From Sulfitobacter undariae (GTDB taxonomy: Bacteria; Pseudomonadota; Alphaproteobacteria; Rhodobacterales; Rhodobacteraceae): a stretch of 32,471 nt of DNA. The notes beneath the pieces were generated by a model that made no database searches, was not told where the DNA came from, and saw only the letters and a list, made by a program, of their open reading frames with translations. The stretch covers positions 1 to 32,471 of the forward strand of contig NZ_JACIEI010000024.1 in assembly GCF_014196805.1 (NCBI RefSeq). Direction: 5' to 3'. Positions 23,743-32,440 of the stretch are shown in pieces; the stretch's first letter is position 1; the number at the start of each line of letters is the position of its first letter. Position numbers and translations under genes: made by a program.

Positions 23743-24255
23743 ATGGTACTTAAGGCACTTATGATGACAGCAACTGCATCTGCATTGATTGCGGGTGGCG
23801 CAATGGCTCAAGACACCAACACATCGGGCAGCGCTGCTCCAACAGCGACAGAAATGCCAGTAGAGGCACCGGAAAGGGCACCTACCTTCACCTCAATCAA
23901 TGAAATGACCGTAGGCGATATCGTCGGTGAAAATGTTTATGAAGCAAGCGGGGCTACTATTGGTGAAATCGACTATATTGCCGGGAGCGGTGGTGCCGCG
24001 AGTGCGGTAGTCGGAATAGGCGGCTTTCTCGGCCTTGGTGAATACACCGTGGCCTTGCCACTTTCGGATTTCACTTACGATGCCGACCAACAGATGGTGA
24101 AAGTAGATACAACAAAAGATGCGTTGAAAGAGCAGCCGGAATTCGACGAGACCGATGTTGAAAGTCTACCTGAAGAGACCCGGCTGAGTGGCCTGATGGC
24201 CAGCGTAGACACAACAGCGCCTTCACGCGGTGCTGCTACAGATACCTCGAATTAA
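23743..24255 (+). CDS. Exported PRC-barrel domain protein
   Basis: A 170-residue protein. The signal peptide MVLKALMMTATASALIAGGA is cleaved probably after MAQ. A low-complexity linker rich in Thr, Pro and Glu follows, then the PRC-barrel near residues 55-125 (VGDIVGENVYEASGATIGEI and YTVALPLSDFTYDADQQMV), and an acidic tail. Periplasmic PRC-barrel proteins are common in alphaproteobacteria, often in envelope or stress responses. AAGGAGA stands 9 nt before the ATG. A hairpin follows at 24280. Confidence 0.85.
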   Translation: MVLKALMMTATASALIAGGAMAQDTNTSGSAAPTATEMPVEAPERAPTFTSINEMTVGDIVGENVYEASGATIGEIDYIAGSGGAASAVVGIGGFLGLGEYTVALPLSDFTYDADQQMVKVDTTKDALKEQPEFDETDVESLPEETRLSGLMASVDTTAPSRGAATDTSN

Positions 24256-24279
24256 CCTTGCCACGCTCATGAAAGAAAC

Positions 24280-24304
24280 AGCACCCTGCTCAAAGCGGGG
24301 TGCT
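24280..24304. terminator. Strong hairpin after the PRC-barrel gene
   Basis: AGCACCCTGC (24280-24289) pairs with GCGGGGTGCT (24295-24304) over 10 bp with one T-G pair and loop TCAAA. It lies 25 nt after the stop. The T-rich flank is on the minus-strand side (GTTTCTTTC), so plus-strand termination would be weak without Rho. Confidence 0.5.
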
Positions 24305-24431
24305 GGTAATATGCTCCGTGAAAGATGTACGGCGCTTTATATGTTTGAAGTTCGCTACTGACCAAAAGTAACTTCTCAGAAGAAAGAATTGTGTCACGCG
24401 GCAAAGGATTGCCACATCAGAAAGCCATAAC

Positions 24432-24674
24432 ATGTCAGAAGATAAACCAACCAACCCAGAAATCGAAGCGGCCCTCGAGCCAGAAGTTGCGGAAGCTCGC
24501 GGGATTGTTCGAAGCTCAGACGAACTGATCACCCTCATGATTTCTATGCTTATGACAAACAATATTTCCGCAGAAGCGATAATCTCGTATCTTACTGTTG
24601 AATTGGGGATTGCGGTTGAGAGAGCTGAAATGCTCTACAAAAACGTTTACAACGCTGGGCCATTCAGCATATAG
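24432..24674 (+). CDS. Small acidic protein of unknown function
   Basis: An 80-residue acidic, mostly helical protein with blocks EIEAALEPEVAEARGIV, ITLMISMLMTNNISAEAIIS and VELGIAVERAEMLYKNVYNA. I do not recognise a family. No signal peptide. The ribosome-binding site (AGAAAG) is poor, but composition and the well-formed C-terminus favour a real gene. It is the last gene before the transposon-end repeats. Confidence 0.5.
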   Translation: MSEDKPTNPEIEAALEPEVAEARGIVRSSDELITLMISMLMTNNISAEAIISYLTVELGIAVERAEMLYKNVYNAGPFSI

Positions 24675-24717
24675 ACACGCCGCACAGCAAGAGCGCTACA
24701 TGTAGATTTGCGGTGCC

Positions 24718-24897
24718 TTTCGTGGAATCTTTGCCCCGATTCCGAGACAACTATATCCCGATTTACAAAACTGATAATCAGGGTAAAGTTGTCTCGGATT
24801 AGCTTTAAAAGCCATGCAAACGCAATGCATTAATTATTTCCATTGTGAAATCGGAGCAAAGATTACGCGAAAATCGGGCCAAGATCCCGCGACGAAA
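24718..24897. repeat. Array of candidate TnsB-binding repeats at the tniQ end of the Tn7-like module
   Basis: Related sequences occur in both orientations. Pointing left are 24741-24718 (AATCGGGGCAAAGATT...) and about 24768-24751 (TTGTAAATCGGG). Pointing right are the units from 24789, 24844-24872 (AATCGGAGCAAAGATT...) and 24872-24897 (AATCGGGCCAAGATCC). The 24-nt segments 24718-24741 (reversed) and 24849-24872 agree at 21 positions. Separately, TCCGAGACAACTATATCCC (24741-24759) and GGGTAAAGTTGTCTCGGA (24781-24798) form an inverted repeat with TGTCTCGG pointing outward on both sides. Right-pointing copies fit the left end of the element carrying tniQ-tnsA; left-pointing ones look like the end of a second element. 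The exact boundary and target duplication are unresolved. Confidence 0.6.
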
Positions 24898-24910
24898 AAT
24901 ATAACACAAC

Positions 24911-24933
24911 AAAAAAGCCCGCCGAAGCGGGCT
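24911..24933 (-). terminator. Intrinsic terminator of the transposition operon
   Basis: On the minus strand AGCCCGC-TTCG-GCGGGCT forms a 7-bp stem with a UUCG tetraloop, followed by a run of six T counting the T that closes the stem. It lies directly after the tniQ stop codon and is a textbook Rho-independent terminator. Confidence 0.92.
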
Positions 24934-24935
24934 GA

Positions 24936-26432
24936 CTATCCATCAACTGTATCTCTAATTGAGGCTAGGATCTTGACCGCGAGAGCGTCAGAGATATTGA
25001 CATAAATGGCCCTTACCCCGATTTTTTCTGGATGACGAAAGGACGGGATCGACCCTGACATAATCTCGTCAAATACCTTCTCGAAGGGCCCTGCACCACG
25101 TTGGCACGCATATGCTATTGGGTGAATATTGTTGAAATTTTCAGGAGTGAATTCCGGTAGCGTTGATATCTTTCCGAGAAAATCATCAAGGTGTTGTCGC
25201 GCAAACACGACCTGCCGGACAGACCTAGGTCCAGTTCTGGGAATGAGTGGCTTTAAGACACCCGCACGATAGAGGACCTCAACTTGGCCTTTACTAGCAC
25301 CGACATATTCGGGAACCTTCATCAGTGGCACCGCCGTTTTAAAGGATTGAATCAACGGGACGGCCTTGGCTGCGTCAAAGACCATGTTCCCGCTTTCAAC
25401 TTCAGTTGCGTGTTCCGGCACCTGACCGAGGCTTTTGAGGAGACGAGAAAGGCGGCGATATTCAATGCCGACCTCGGAGGATAAGCTATATACTGTGTGA
25501 AACCGCCGCTTGTTGATTTCAACTCCAAGCACAGTCGTGCCAGGCTCCACCGCTGAGTGCTTCACAATATGGTCGCGAAGGATATCGCGGATAGGACCTG
25601 GGTCAACGGCATTACTACGACGGTCAAGCCAATCGAACAGCTTTCCATAATGTGCGAGTGCCCCGGCTTGAACAGCCTTTGCTGGTGACGTTTGACGAAT
25701 GGTATCCAAAGCTTCCTCAACGGCTTTCGGCCCTTCCTGGTAAATTGAAAAACCAATATCGGTGGCCTCTTCGGTTTGCGCAGAAGTCAGTTTTGTCACC
25801 GCGACGCGATGACCATGCTCCAAAATGGCACCCAGCATTTCTGCTGCGGCCAAGACTTGCTCAGTGGTCTGGTCATTCATCCAGGAATCTTCGTAGTAGC
25901 TTGTGTCATGAAGGCGATTGCGGAGCCAACGCAAATATTCCGGCTCTATTGCATCAGCCACAAAGGGTTTTGCGAGTGGAGCGCCATCAAGCGAAACCCG
26001 CAGATTTGTGCCATTAGCCACGGGTGCCGTTTCCAGCAGAATTGAATGCAGATCACAACGCACAACATGCCTAAACCCCCACAACAGACGGAAACGACGA
26101 TCATTCTTTTCTCCGTCTTCTGCCAAGCAGATAGGGCAATAACGCGACGCACGCGGCGAGAGAAATGTTTTGGACATCTCATGGCCACGAAAAGAGCTTG
26201 CCCGTAGAAATACGCGGATTGCTGTTGCCTCAAGCTCATGGCCAGAATGCCCAGTGGCATCGGCCAAGGCAGTTACTGTATCAGGCCGTCCCGAAACAAA
26301 GTGATCCTTGTGAATGCCGAGGTCCTTCAAAAGGCGGTCCATGCCGTGGCCTGTGTGCATCACAGAAAGCCGGTCAGTATAAGACAACAGCGTCTCCTCA
26401 GGATCGATAGGAAGCTGGGGCAATAGGTTCAT
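24936..26432 (-). CDS. tniQ: TniQ-family target-selection protein
   Basis: A 498-residue TniQ/TnsD-like protein. The N-terminus MNLLPQLPIDPEETLLSY is typical, and a zinc finger follows with C99, C102, C126 and H129 (SRYCPICLAEDG then RCDLHS). The rest has helix-turn-helix-like character. In Tn7-like systems TniQ/TnsD links the target to the AAA+ regulator. I start at 26432 because the TniB stop and this ATG form TAATG and GGAG lies 7 nt upstream; the ATG at 26444 has no ribosome-binding site. It is the only TniQ here and no cas genes are seen, so it is probably a DNA-binding target selector rather than a CRISPR-linked one. Confidence 0.87.
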   Translation of the reverse strand: MNLLPQLPIDPEETLLSYTDRLSVMHTGHGMDRLLKDLGIHKDHFVSGRPDTVTALADATGHSGHELEATAIRVFLRASSFRGHEMSKTFLSPRASRYCPICLAEDGEKNDRRFRLLWGFRHVVRCDLHSILLETAPVANGTNLRVSLDGAPLAKPFVADAIEPEYLRWLRNRLHDTSYYEDSWMNDQTTEQVLAAAEMLGAILEHGHRVAVTKLTSAQTEEATDIGFSIYQEGPKAVEEALDTIRQTSPAKAVQAGALAHYGKLFDWLDRRSNAVDPGPIRDILRDHIVKHSAVEPGTTVLGVEINKRRFHTVYSLSSEVGIEYRRLSRLLKSLGQVPEHATEVESGNMVFDAAKAVPLIQSFKTAVPLMKVPEYVGASKGQVEVLYRAGVLKPLIPRTGPRSVRQVVFARQHLDDFLGKISTLPEFTPENFNNIHPIAYACQRGAGPFEKVFDEIMSGSIPSFRHPEKIGVRAIYVNISDALAVKILASIRDTVDG

Positions 26433-27406
26433 TACTGGCTCCATCCAATGGATTCTAATTCGCGCTTCACAGCTTCCCAGCCAGAGGGATGAAATGGCGT
26501 CATTTCGATGTCCCCTTTAATTTTCCGGAATACCCGCTCGGCATGCTCGGGGGCCAGCTCTTCACGATTGCGAATGACTGCGTCACGCAGAATTTCCTTT
26601 CCCAGTGCAATACTACGGCCAACTTGACCGTGTTCAGCGAACAAAATCCGCTCCACAAAGGCATCCTCTGCGTGGACTTTTACTCCCAGCTTTTCTGCCG
26701 ACATTGTAAAGTTCATTGCAAAGAGCCGCGCAGCATTGGACCCCGTGCGAATTTTGGAGAGTTCATAAACCCGGCACCGGCGAAACGTTTCACCAGAGGG
26801 CTCAGACATGATGGCATCGCGCAGGGCTGGCACGCCCGCGATCACGAGGGCCGCGCTGTTCTCTGACTGCATAAGATGCTTCAGGGACTGAATGGCTGTG
26901 CGCGTATCTTTACCAGGACCAGGCAGAAGCATGTGGTGGCTTTCATCGATAATGACGGTTTTGATCCCGACAATACTGAAGCGATGACGCGCCATTTCCC
27001 AAAGGTCGGCAGCACGTGATCTCGGGTCGACTTTATTGTAACCGGTTTTGGCAAGAATGATTTCCCCAAGCTTCTTAATAGTCGCATCAGGAGGCACCGT
27101 AACGACCAAGGTATTGCCGGTCAGGTCATCCTTGAATTTTGTCAAGACAGGGCTCTTGCGTAGCATACGTTGTAGCATTGCGGTCTTCCCGCTGCCGGAT
27201 CCCCCAAGGACCATCAACCCCTTTGTCTCGCCGGTCAGAGGGTCGCGTCTAGGCTCCCCCGTCATCTGGCCCTGTTCATCCACGTCAAACAGATCTTCAA
27301 CGAAGTCAGACATCATCTCGTCCTGCCCAAAACGCCAATAGCGGTCGTCCAGCCATTTGAGCTTTTCTGGAATGGTCACGGGGGTGATTGAAGTCGTGTC
27401 AGTCAT
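26432..27406 (-). CDS. tniB: TniB/TnsC-family AAA+ ATPase
   Basis: A 324-residue AAA+ ATPase of the TniB/TnsC group. Walker A is GGSGSGKT at residues 68-75 and Walker B VIIDE at 151-155, followed by SHH. Sensor regions follow (ALVIAGVPALRD). It assembles on target DNA, recruits the transposase and gives target immunity. It starts 2 nt after the TniA stop, and its own stop overlaps the TniQ start. Confidence 0.9.
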   Translation of the reverse strand: MTDTTSITPVTIPEKLKWLDDRYWRFGQDEMMSDFVEDLFDVDEQGQMTGEPRRDPLTGETKGLMVLGGSGSGKTAMLQRMLRKSPVLTKFKDDLTGNTLVVTVPPDATIKKLGEIILAKTGYNKVDPRSRAADLWEMARHRFSIVGIKTVIIDESHHMLLPGPGKDTRTAIQSLKHLMQSENSAALVIAGVPALRDAIMSEPSGETFRRCRVYELSKIRTGSNAARLFAMNFTMSAEKLGVKVHAEDAFVERILFAEHGQVGRSIALGKEILRDAVIRNREELAPEHAERVFRKIKGDIEMTPFHPSGWEAVKRELESIGWSQ

Positions 27407-27408
27407 AT

Positions 27409-29604
27409 CTACTCCATTGAATCTTCGTCTGAAATATTCACGCTGGGATCAAATTGGTCAGGCGCAGCTTTAACTGTGGGTTCAGGCTGACTGTCGTCAA
27501 ACTCCAGATCTCTATCGAGATCATCCAGCAAATTCCGATAGTCACCGGCGGCACGGCGACGTTCAGCCGTGTCAGCAAACCTTGAAAACCTTTCAACGTC
27601 GCGATCAAGATCAGCGGCGTCCTTTGGCAAGGAAATTAGCCCGGCCAAACGTTTCAGGCGATAGGATTCCGCGTTGACGTCATTGATGAAATCCTCTCGC
27701 GCATTACGTTCGTCTTCATCCCGATCAGGTTTGTCACGGAGCCAAACTCTCAGATCTGTATCGGTTTTGCCGATCCACATTGGGTCCCGAGCAGTGACTG
27801 TTGTCCAAGGGCCATCATCGGCCCGAATGCTAATCGCGCCGATGTCCCCGTCCCACCGCAGCACTTCAACCTCTTTGACCTTGGATCTAAGATAAAGATC
27901 CATTACTCTGTCCGTTTGGTAGTGGACGTGATTCATGAGAATCCCATCTCTATTGAGTTTGCGTCTCTTGCGGACCCCAAAAGCCTCCCTCATTTCTGCG
28001 CTCGTCAAAGAGCGCGGCGGACATTCTTTTACGGCTTTGGCCCATGCTTGTGCAGGCGACATGCCCAACGAGGAATGGGTTTTGGTATGATATGCGTCTA
28101 CCGCCCACCGCACGAGCCAAGCCAAGAATGCTTCCAGCGTCAGGGTTGCGCGGCGCTCAGACTCATTTTCACCCTTTTCCACTACATTGCTGAATGCTCG
28201 GCCCGAAAATCGTAAAAGAAGGTCACTATGGATCGTCCGAAAAACGCGTTCAATGAAAGGCTTCAACCATGGCTTGCCAGCGGGCGCACCCATATTGGTG
28301 ATGCCCAGAGAGGAAAGAATGTCGTAGGCATCATCCGTCACATAGGCCGAGCCTCGATCCAATACGATCATTTCCGGCGCACCTGCCATAGGCCAACCAA
28401 ATTTGGCGCCTGCCGCATCCGCGATAGGGGTTTTGTCCATGTATATCATCTCGAGGGTTTGCTTGAGCGGCGTCTTCAAAGCCTTCGGCACAATCTGCAA
28501 TGCCAACAGACACTTGGTATGGACATCAATCGCTGCGGAGAGCGTTACGCGGCGGGCCGCTCCATCCAAGCCAATCATATTTCTGATTGATGCGGGTAAA
28601 TGATCAAAAAGGCCGGTATTTTCCATAAGAACAAACAAATCGACCGTATATTCGTCAACCTCCACGCGCTCTAAGGCTCTAAATGTTTCAACCCCCATGC
28701 CGACTGCATGCATGTCTTTATAGGCTTTGTCCCATCCATGCTTGCGGATCGCATGATCAATCGGCGCGTTCTCTTTGATCTTTGCTAGAACATAATCGTA
28801 TCCGACCTGTTGAAGCTTTGCTGCGGGGACGGGCAATCGTTCACGACGCTTATTTTCAGCGTTTATGGCGCCTTGGACGCTCTCAACCAACGAAGTTATC
28901 GTTGGGCGTTCTTCATCCCAGAGCGTATTTAAGACCCTGCAAATTAGGGCATCTGTAGCGGTGCCATAGCGGGCGTATTTTCCACAGTTCCGGTAACTAT
29001 CGAAGAGGCCGTCATCACCATCGATGCGCCACTGCCAAAACCACTTCCACATCGTATGGCCACTTTTAAAGCCCTTATGAAAATCGACATCCCGTTCGCG
29101 CTGAACGTCCGTTTTCTTGACGACCGCACCACCGCGTTTATTCTCTCGCATCAGTTGTGTCGTGATGTATTTATCGTAACGGATCCGGCCATTTGTCACG
29201 ATTTCCACAACCCTTAAATCAAAGTCGTCGCGCGTGAGCTTCAGGCTGCCATTGTCCACCATTTCTTGGATCGCCAAGACAAACTGCTTGCGGAAACGCA
29301 TGCGTGCGACTTCAACCAATTCTCTTTCACTCCGGCGCACCTGTTTTGGATCCACCGGTTTTGCCAACGGGCGGTTTAGTATCCTCAATGAGCCATAATT
29401 GTTTTCAGTGACAATATCTTCGTAGGACATGATGTTGAAATCACTGGCATGACATTCACCAGTCTCGTCATCCGTCCATTCATCCCAAGACACCAGATAG
29501 CCTTCTTTACGAAGCTCCAGCACGCTGCCTTTGCGGACCCCGATTTGAAAGTCGCAGCCTTTTTCAAGCAGAATCTTCACCTGTTTTTTAAACGGAGCAG
29601 CCAT
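27409..29604 (-). CDS. tniA: TniA/TnsB-family DDE transposase
   Basis: A 731-residue Mu/Tn7-type transposase. The catalytic residues are D360 (AAIDVHTKCLL), D416 (IVLDRGSAYVTD) and E452 (KPFIERVFRTIHSD), separated by 55 and 35 residues. The N-terminal third holds end-binding helix-turn-helix domains, including KSGHTMWKWFWQWRIDGDDG; the C-terminal region contains a beta-barrel and the charged tail that contacts the ATPase. The ATG overlaps the TnsA stop in TAATG, so the strand-cleaving subunits are coupled. Confidence 0.92.
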   Translation of the reverse strand: MAAPFKKQVKILLEKGCDFQIGVRKGSVLELRKEGYLVSWDEWTDDETGECHASDFNIMSYEDIVTENNYGSLRILNRPLAKPVDPKQVRRSERELVEVARMRFRKQFVLAIQEMVDNGSLKLTRDDFDLRVVEIVTNGRIRYDKYITTQLMRENKRGGAVVKKTDVQRERDVDFHKGFKSGHTMWKWFWQWRIDGDDGLFDSYRNCGKYARYGTATDALICRVLNTLWDEERPTITSLVESVQGAINAENKRRERLPVPAAKLQQVGYDYVLAKIKENAPIDHAIRKHGWDKAYKDMHAVGMGVETFRALERVEVDEYTVDLFVLMENTGLFDHLPASIRNMIGLDGAARRVTLSAAIDVHTKCLLALQIVPKALKTPLKQTLEMIYMDKTPIADAAGAKFGWPMAGAPEMIVLDRGSAYVTDDAYDILSSLGITNMGAPAGKPWLKPFIERVFRTIHSDLLLRFSGRAFSNVVEKGENESERRATLTLEAFLAWLVRWAVDAYHTKTHSSLGMSPAQAWAKAVKECPPRSLTSAEMREAFGVRKRRKLNRDGILMNHVHYQTDRVMDLYLRSKVKEVEVLRWDGDIGAISIRADDGPWTTVTARDPMWIGKTDTDLRVWLRDKPDRDEDERNAREDFINDVNAESYRLKRLAGLISLPKDAADLDRDVERFSRFADTAERRRAAGDYRNLLDDLDRDLEFDDSQPEPTVKAAPDQFDPSVNISDEDSME

Positions 29605-30284
29605 TACCCGGCCACCTTGCTGACGATCAAGGTTTGGCCTGTGATTTTGGCTTTGGTCACCAAGGCTACGCGTTTAGCGCGGATGGCGCGAATAACACTG
29701 AAATAGCCACGCCCGCCGATGCCGGCACGTTCCAGAAAGTCTTTAATATAGATTGGGTCTGATTGCTTCGAGAGGTGGCTCGAAACAATTTCATCCAAAA
29801 CTGCATCAGGCTCCCGTGCCGCATGAAACAGCTTCGCGTTGTGCAACTCTTCGGGCCGAATGTTGCGTTCAGTAATCGTTTTTACATCATCGCAAATATT
29901 GCCAACGGCAGCTTTTTTAACCTGTGCAATAAGCGCCCTATATTCATATGTTTTGGCAATCCGTTCAGGCTTCACTGAAATACAGACCCGATGCCCGCTT
30001 GTATTGGTGAAGCGGAAATCAAAGAAATGCGTGCTCATGGCACCATTCGGCAAAACGAATGGCAGTGCCGCGAGTTGCTCCTCTAGGTCCAAGAAATCGG
30101 GCCTGTAGATTAGGCACAAAGCGGCGTTGTGCTCGCTGAGGCTGGCAAAGCCAAGACGCTGGGGTTGGTCGCCATTATTGTAAACCAATTCCCCCACAAA
30201 GTGCCCTTTTGAAGCTTTGGGGATATGGCGGATAGCACGGCTTTTTGCGGGCGCTTTTTTGAGGTGTTTTTCAGGATCGTTCAT
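29604..30284 (-). CDS. tnsA: TnsA-like endonuclease subunit of heteromeric transposase
   Basis: A 226-residue TnsA-type nuclease. The restriction-endonuclease-like core shows E51 (SLSEHNAALC), D89 (HFFDFRFTN) and the V-x-K element at 104-105 (CISVKPE), matching the E...D...xxK pattern of TnsA, which cuts the 5' ends so the element moves by cut-and-paste. The C-terminal half contains a winged-helix-like part that would bind TnsC. Its presence separates this module from Tn5053-type TniABQ elements. A run of nine C lies 20-28 nt before its ATG; the ribosome-binding site is weak. Confidence 0.8.
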   Translation of the reverse strand: MNDPEKHLKKAPAKSRAIRHIPKASKGHFVGELVYNNGDQPQRLGFASLSEHNAALCLIYRPDFLDLEEQLAALPFVLPNGAMSTHFFDFRFTNTSGHRVCISVKPERIAKTYEYRALIAQVKKAAVGNICDDVKTITERNIRPEELHNAKLFHAAREPDAVLDEIVSSHLSKQSDPIYIKDFLERAGIGGRGYFSVIRAIRAKRVALVTKAKITGQTLIVSKVAG

Positions 30285-30303
30285 GGTTCAGTATTTCCAT
30301 TTA

Positions 30304-30312
30304 GGGGGGGGG
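30304..30312. repeat. Nine-base G/C homopolymer before tnsA
   Basis: A run of nine G on plus (nine C on the coding strand of tnsA) ends 20 nt before the tnsA start codon. Such a run is prone to slippage and could alter promoter or leader spacing. Confidence 0.5.
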
Positions 30313-30706
30313 CCGCCCATATAATTTATAGGTCACCACGCCACTCTCAGCGTTGCGCAGTCGAGTAGATGGTTGATCTGTCCAGCTGACACCGACACAC
30401 CTTCCCTGGCCCCGGACTTAGGCAGCCGAGGTTTCAGGATTTGCTTCAAGGGTGGATTATGCCGAAGGCACCAGACGGCTAATTCAGAATGACCAGGGTC
30501 GGCTCAGGTTACTTACCTTCCCGACAATCAGATCATTGGTTGGTTTTCATAATAGTTCACCCATTCATCAGACATAACTTCTCCATGGCCCGACAAGATA
30601 TTGCCAAGCCGACTATCAATTTGAGGGGGAGAGATCTGCGCTTGCTTGGCCCTTTAGCGGGCTCTATATCTAGCAAGATAACCGGGCGATCTCAGCCCCA
30701 ACTTTT

Positions 30707-30736
30707 GCGCGTGCCAATCTTTGGTGCGCGCTTTTT
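30707..30736 (+). terminator. Orphan intrinsic terminator
   Basis: GCGCGTGCCAA (30707-30717) pairs with TTGGTGCGCGC (30721-30731) over 11 bp with two G-T pairs and loop TCT, followed by TTTTT (30732-30736). It points plus, but no protein gene lies upstream on that strand within 5 kb, so it may end an unrecognised small RNA or isolate the transposon. Confidence 0.75.
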
Positions 30737-31664
30737 CATTCCGTATTCAGCCCAAGATCCGTTTTAACTAGCCAGATCTTAAGCAACATGTGGTGAGTTT
30801 CCACACCACGCATTATGAGTCAATAACCGTTTATTTTCATGTGCTTAAATAAAAAAAACGCGTTTCATTTTTTTTTAAATCTCTTCCATCAGAAGAAACT
30901 TCTATCCCAGCCAAGCTCGAATGAAACAACACTGGCTCCATCAGATTTGTGCGCCCCTTTTCTTAAGCAGTTTGCTCCATTTCTTTCGTCTGAGATGAAT
31001 ATACGGCTCAACATTTTGTGTGCATAGCCCATCGGAAACCGAACACGTGGACAAAGTGTATAGTTAACTCAGCTGGATAAATGAAACCCGCTCGATTTTT
31101 ATTCGTAGGCCACTGGGGGGACAGGTGGGTATCGCTTCACAAACCCTTATGCACTCGTGATTGAGCGCATATCGCTGGAAGCAAAAACCCCGTGTTTCTT
31201 TTTGCAATTTTGGCAATGATGATTTTCTGTATCCAACGGGCTGAAACATCCTGACTGTCGAATTTTCGCGCCAAAGCGTGGCTTGAATATTCTCGATAAT
31301 GAGGGGTCGATTCTGCCGCACCTACACATACTCTCAGCGACAGAGTGGTCGATGCAGTGCCGTGACTGACCCCATAGAGAGTGTTTTCAACGCAATCGGC
31401 TCAAAACTCCCCTTCACGTCAGATGTAGACGATGACTGGACCCAGCCCATTGACGCCCTTCGTTTCCGTTTGGGCCTCGCAGAGCGATTTCTGCAAAGTC
31501 GACCTTGATGCGAAGCGCAGTATCCCTCTATCACTTGCATTTATGGAGGCTTTCGCAAGTCATTCCGATAATGAAATGCTAAGAACCGTTAGGAGCTTGG
31601 AGTGCTTGGTGCCAATTCAAACCGCAATCTAGACCCTATTTGGGACGTGGGAGGCTATTCTTAA

Positions 31665-32396
31665 ATGATCCGGCTCGGCCCCTTTCCCAATCCCAAAATA
31701 GCGTATGATCCCTATCTGGGCGCGTCCCTGCGCCAGCTTCGGGATTATCTCCGCCGTCCGAAGCAGGAGCGAGCGCAGCGGCGTGCCCAGATAGACGAAT
31801 CTTTCTATTTCTGGGAGCCCGTTCAGTCAGCAGTTCAGGAAAGATGCTTCGAAAAATGCGTCTTTTGCGAGCGCTCATCACGGGACGTCGAGACATTAAT
31901 AGAAACCTTTAGGCCGTTGCGTGATGCTGGGAACGGAAACGGCGACTCAGAGCAGGACCACTACGTATGGCTTGCCTACGAACCCGAAAACCTCATTTTG
32001 GTCTGCATCGAGTGCTCTAGCCGTAAGCGCACTGAGTTCCCAGTCATTGGCCCGCGCGCGCCCTACCTAACGCCAATGTCCGAGATCAGTGGTCGCGAAA
32101 AGCCCCTCATCGTAGACCCGTATCGCGGCAATCCCGAACGACATTTCCTCTTTCTCGCCGACGGGCGATGCGAAGGTGTGACCAAGGAGGGGCGGTTCAC
32201 GTCTTGGCTTCTTGGCTTAAACGAAAGCAGGCTCCTCGGAGCCCGGGCGGGTGAGATGGACACTTTTCTTGGGCACCTTCGTGCCAGCATCGAAACCGAT
32301 GGAAGAGGTGTAGCAGCATATCTCGACCCACGGACGCCCTTCGCCGGTGCTCGGATCGGAGTTGCCCGAAGGCTGTTTGGACCTGTCGCGGTTTGA
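31665..32396 (+). CDS. HNH-nuclease-like protein (PtuB-type), HNH His replaced
   Basis: A 243-residue protein resembling HNH proteins of the Septu PtuB/retron-associated group. Zinc-binding C65 and C68 (KCVFCERS), then a motif normally reading EHFRP that here is E80-T81-F82-R83-P84, then HYVWLAYEPENLILVC with N109 and C114, C117 (IECSSRK). Loss of the HNH histidine suggests an inactive or altered nuclease, although H99 nearby might serve. No partner ATPase lies beside it; the region upstream holds only weak frames. Its stop is followed at once by the hairpin of an IS3-type element. It could be transposon or defence-island cargo, or a remnant of a defence operon cut by insertions. Confidence 0.7.
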   Translation: MIRLGPFPNPKIAYDPYLGASLRQLRDYLRRPKQERAQRRAQIDESFYFWEPVQSAVQERCFEKCVFCERSSRDVETLIETFRPLRDAGNGNGDSEQDHYVWLAYEPENLILVCIECSSRKRTEFPVIGPRAPYLTPMSEISGREKPLIVDPYRGNPERHFLFLADGRCEGVTKEGRFTSWLLGLNESRLLGARAGEMDTFLGHLRASIETDGRGVAAYLDPRTPFAGARIGVARRLFGPVAV

Positions 32397-32401
32397 TGCC
32401 G

Positions 32402-32433
32402 CTCCTTTGATAGCATTTACTGTAACAAAGGAG
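32402..32433 (+). promoter_or_regulatory. Hairpin hiding the ribosome-binding site of the IS orfA
   Basis: CTCCTTTG (32402-32409) is the exact complement of CAAAGGAG (32426-32433), which contains the AAGGAG ribosome-binding site of the orfA at 32441. Transcripts entering from outside would fold and hide the site, a known insertion-sequence safeguard against readthrough expression. Confidence 0.7.
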
Positions 32434-32440
32434 ATAAACT

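Larger units (their letters stand above)
30285..31664. other. Long non-coding stretch upstream of tnsA
   Basis: About 1.4 kb with no gene I can support. It holds a G9 run (30304-30312), an orphan terminator (30707-30736), an AT-rich patch with poly-A and poly-T runs around AAACGCGTTT (30846-30880), and TCCATCAGA at two sites (near 30885 and 30937). Weak overlapping frames at 31299-31508 and 31432-31632 could be one frameshifted gene, but no family is recognisable. No copy of the candidate transposon-end repeat from 24718-24897 was found here. Confidence 0.5.

Noticed and set aside
24936..30284. CRISPR-associated transposon
   Set aside because: No cas genes and no regularly spaced repeats occur in the window; the repeats at 24718-24897 are degenerate and oriented both ways, as for transposase sites.
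31064..31329. Minus-strand frames with a few cysteines upstream of the HNH gene
   Set aside because: The two frames overlap, lack ribosome-binding sites and do not form a recognisable zinc-finger or transposase pattern.
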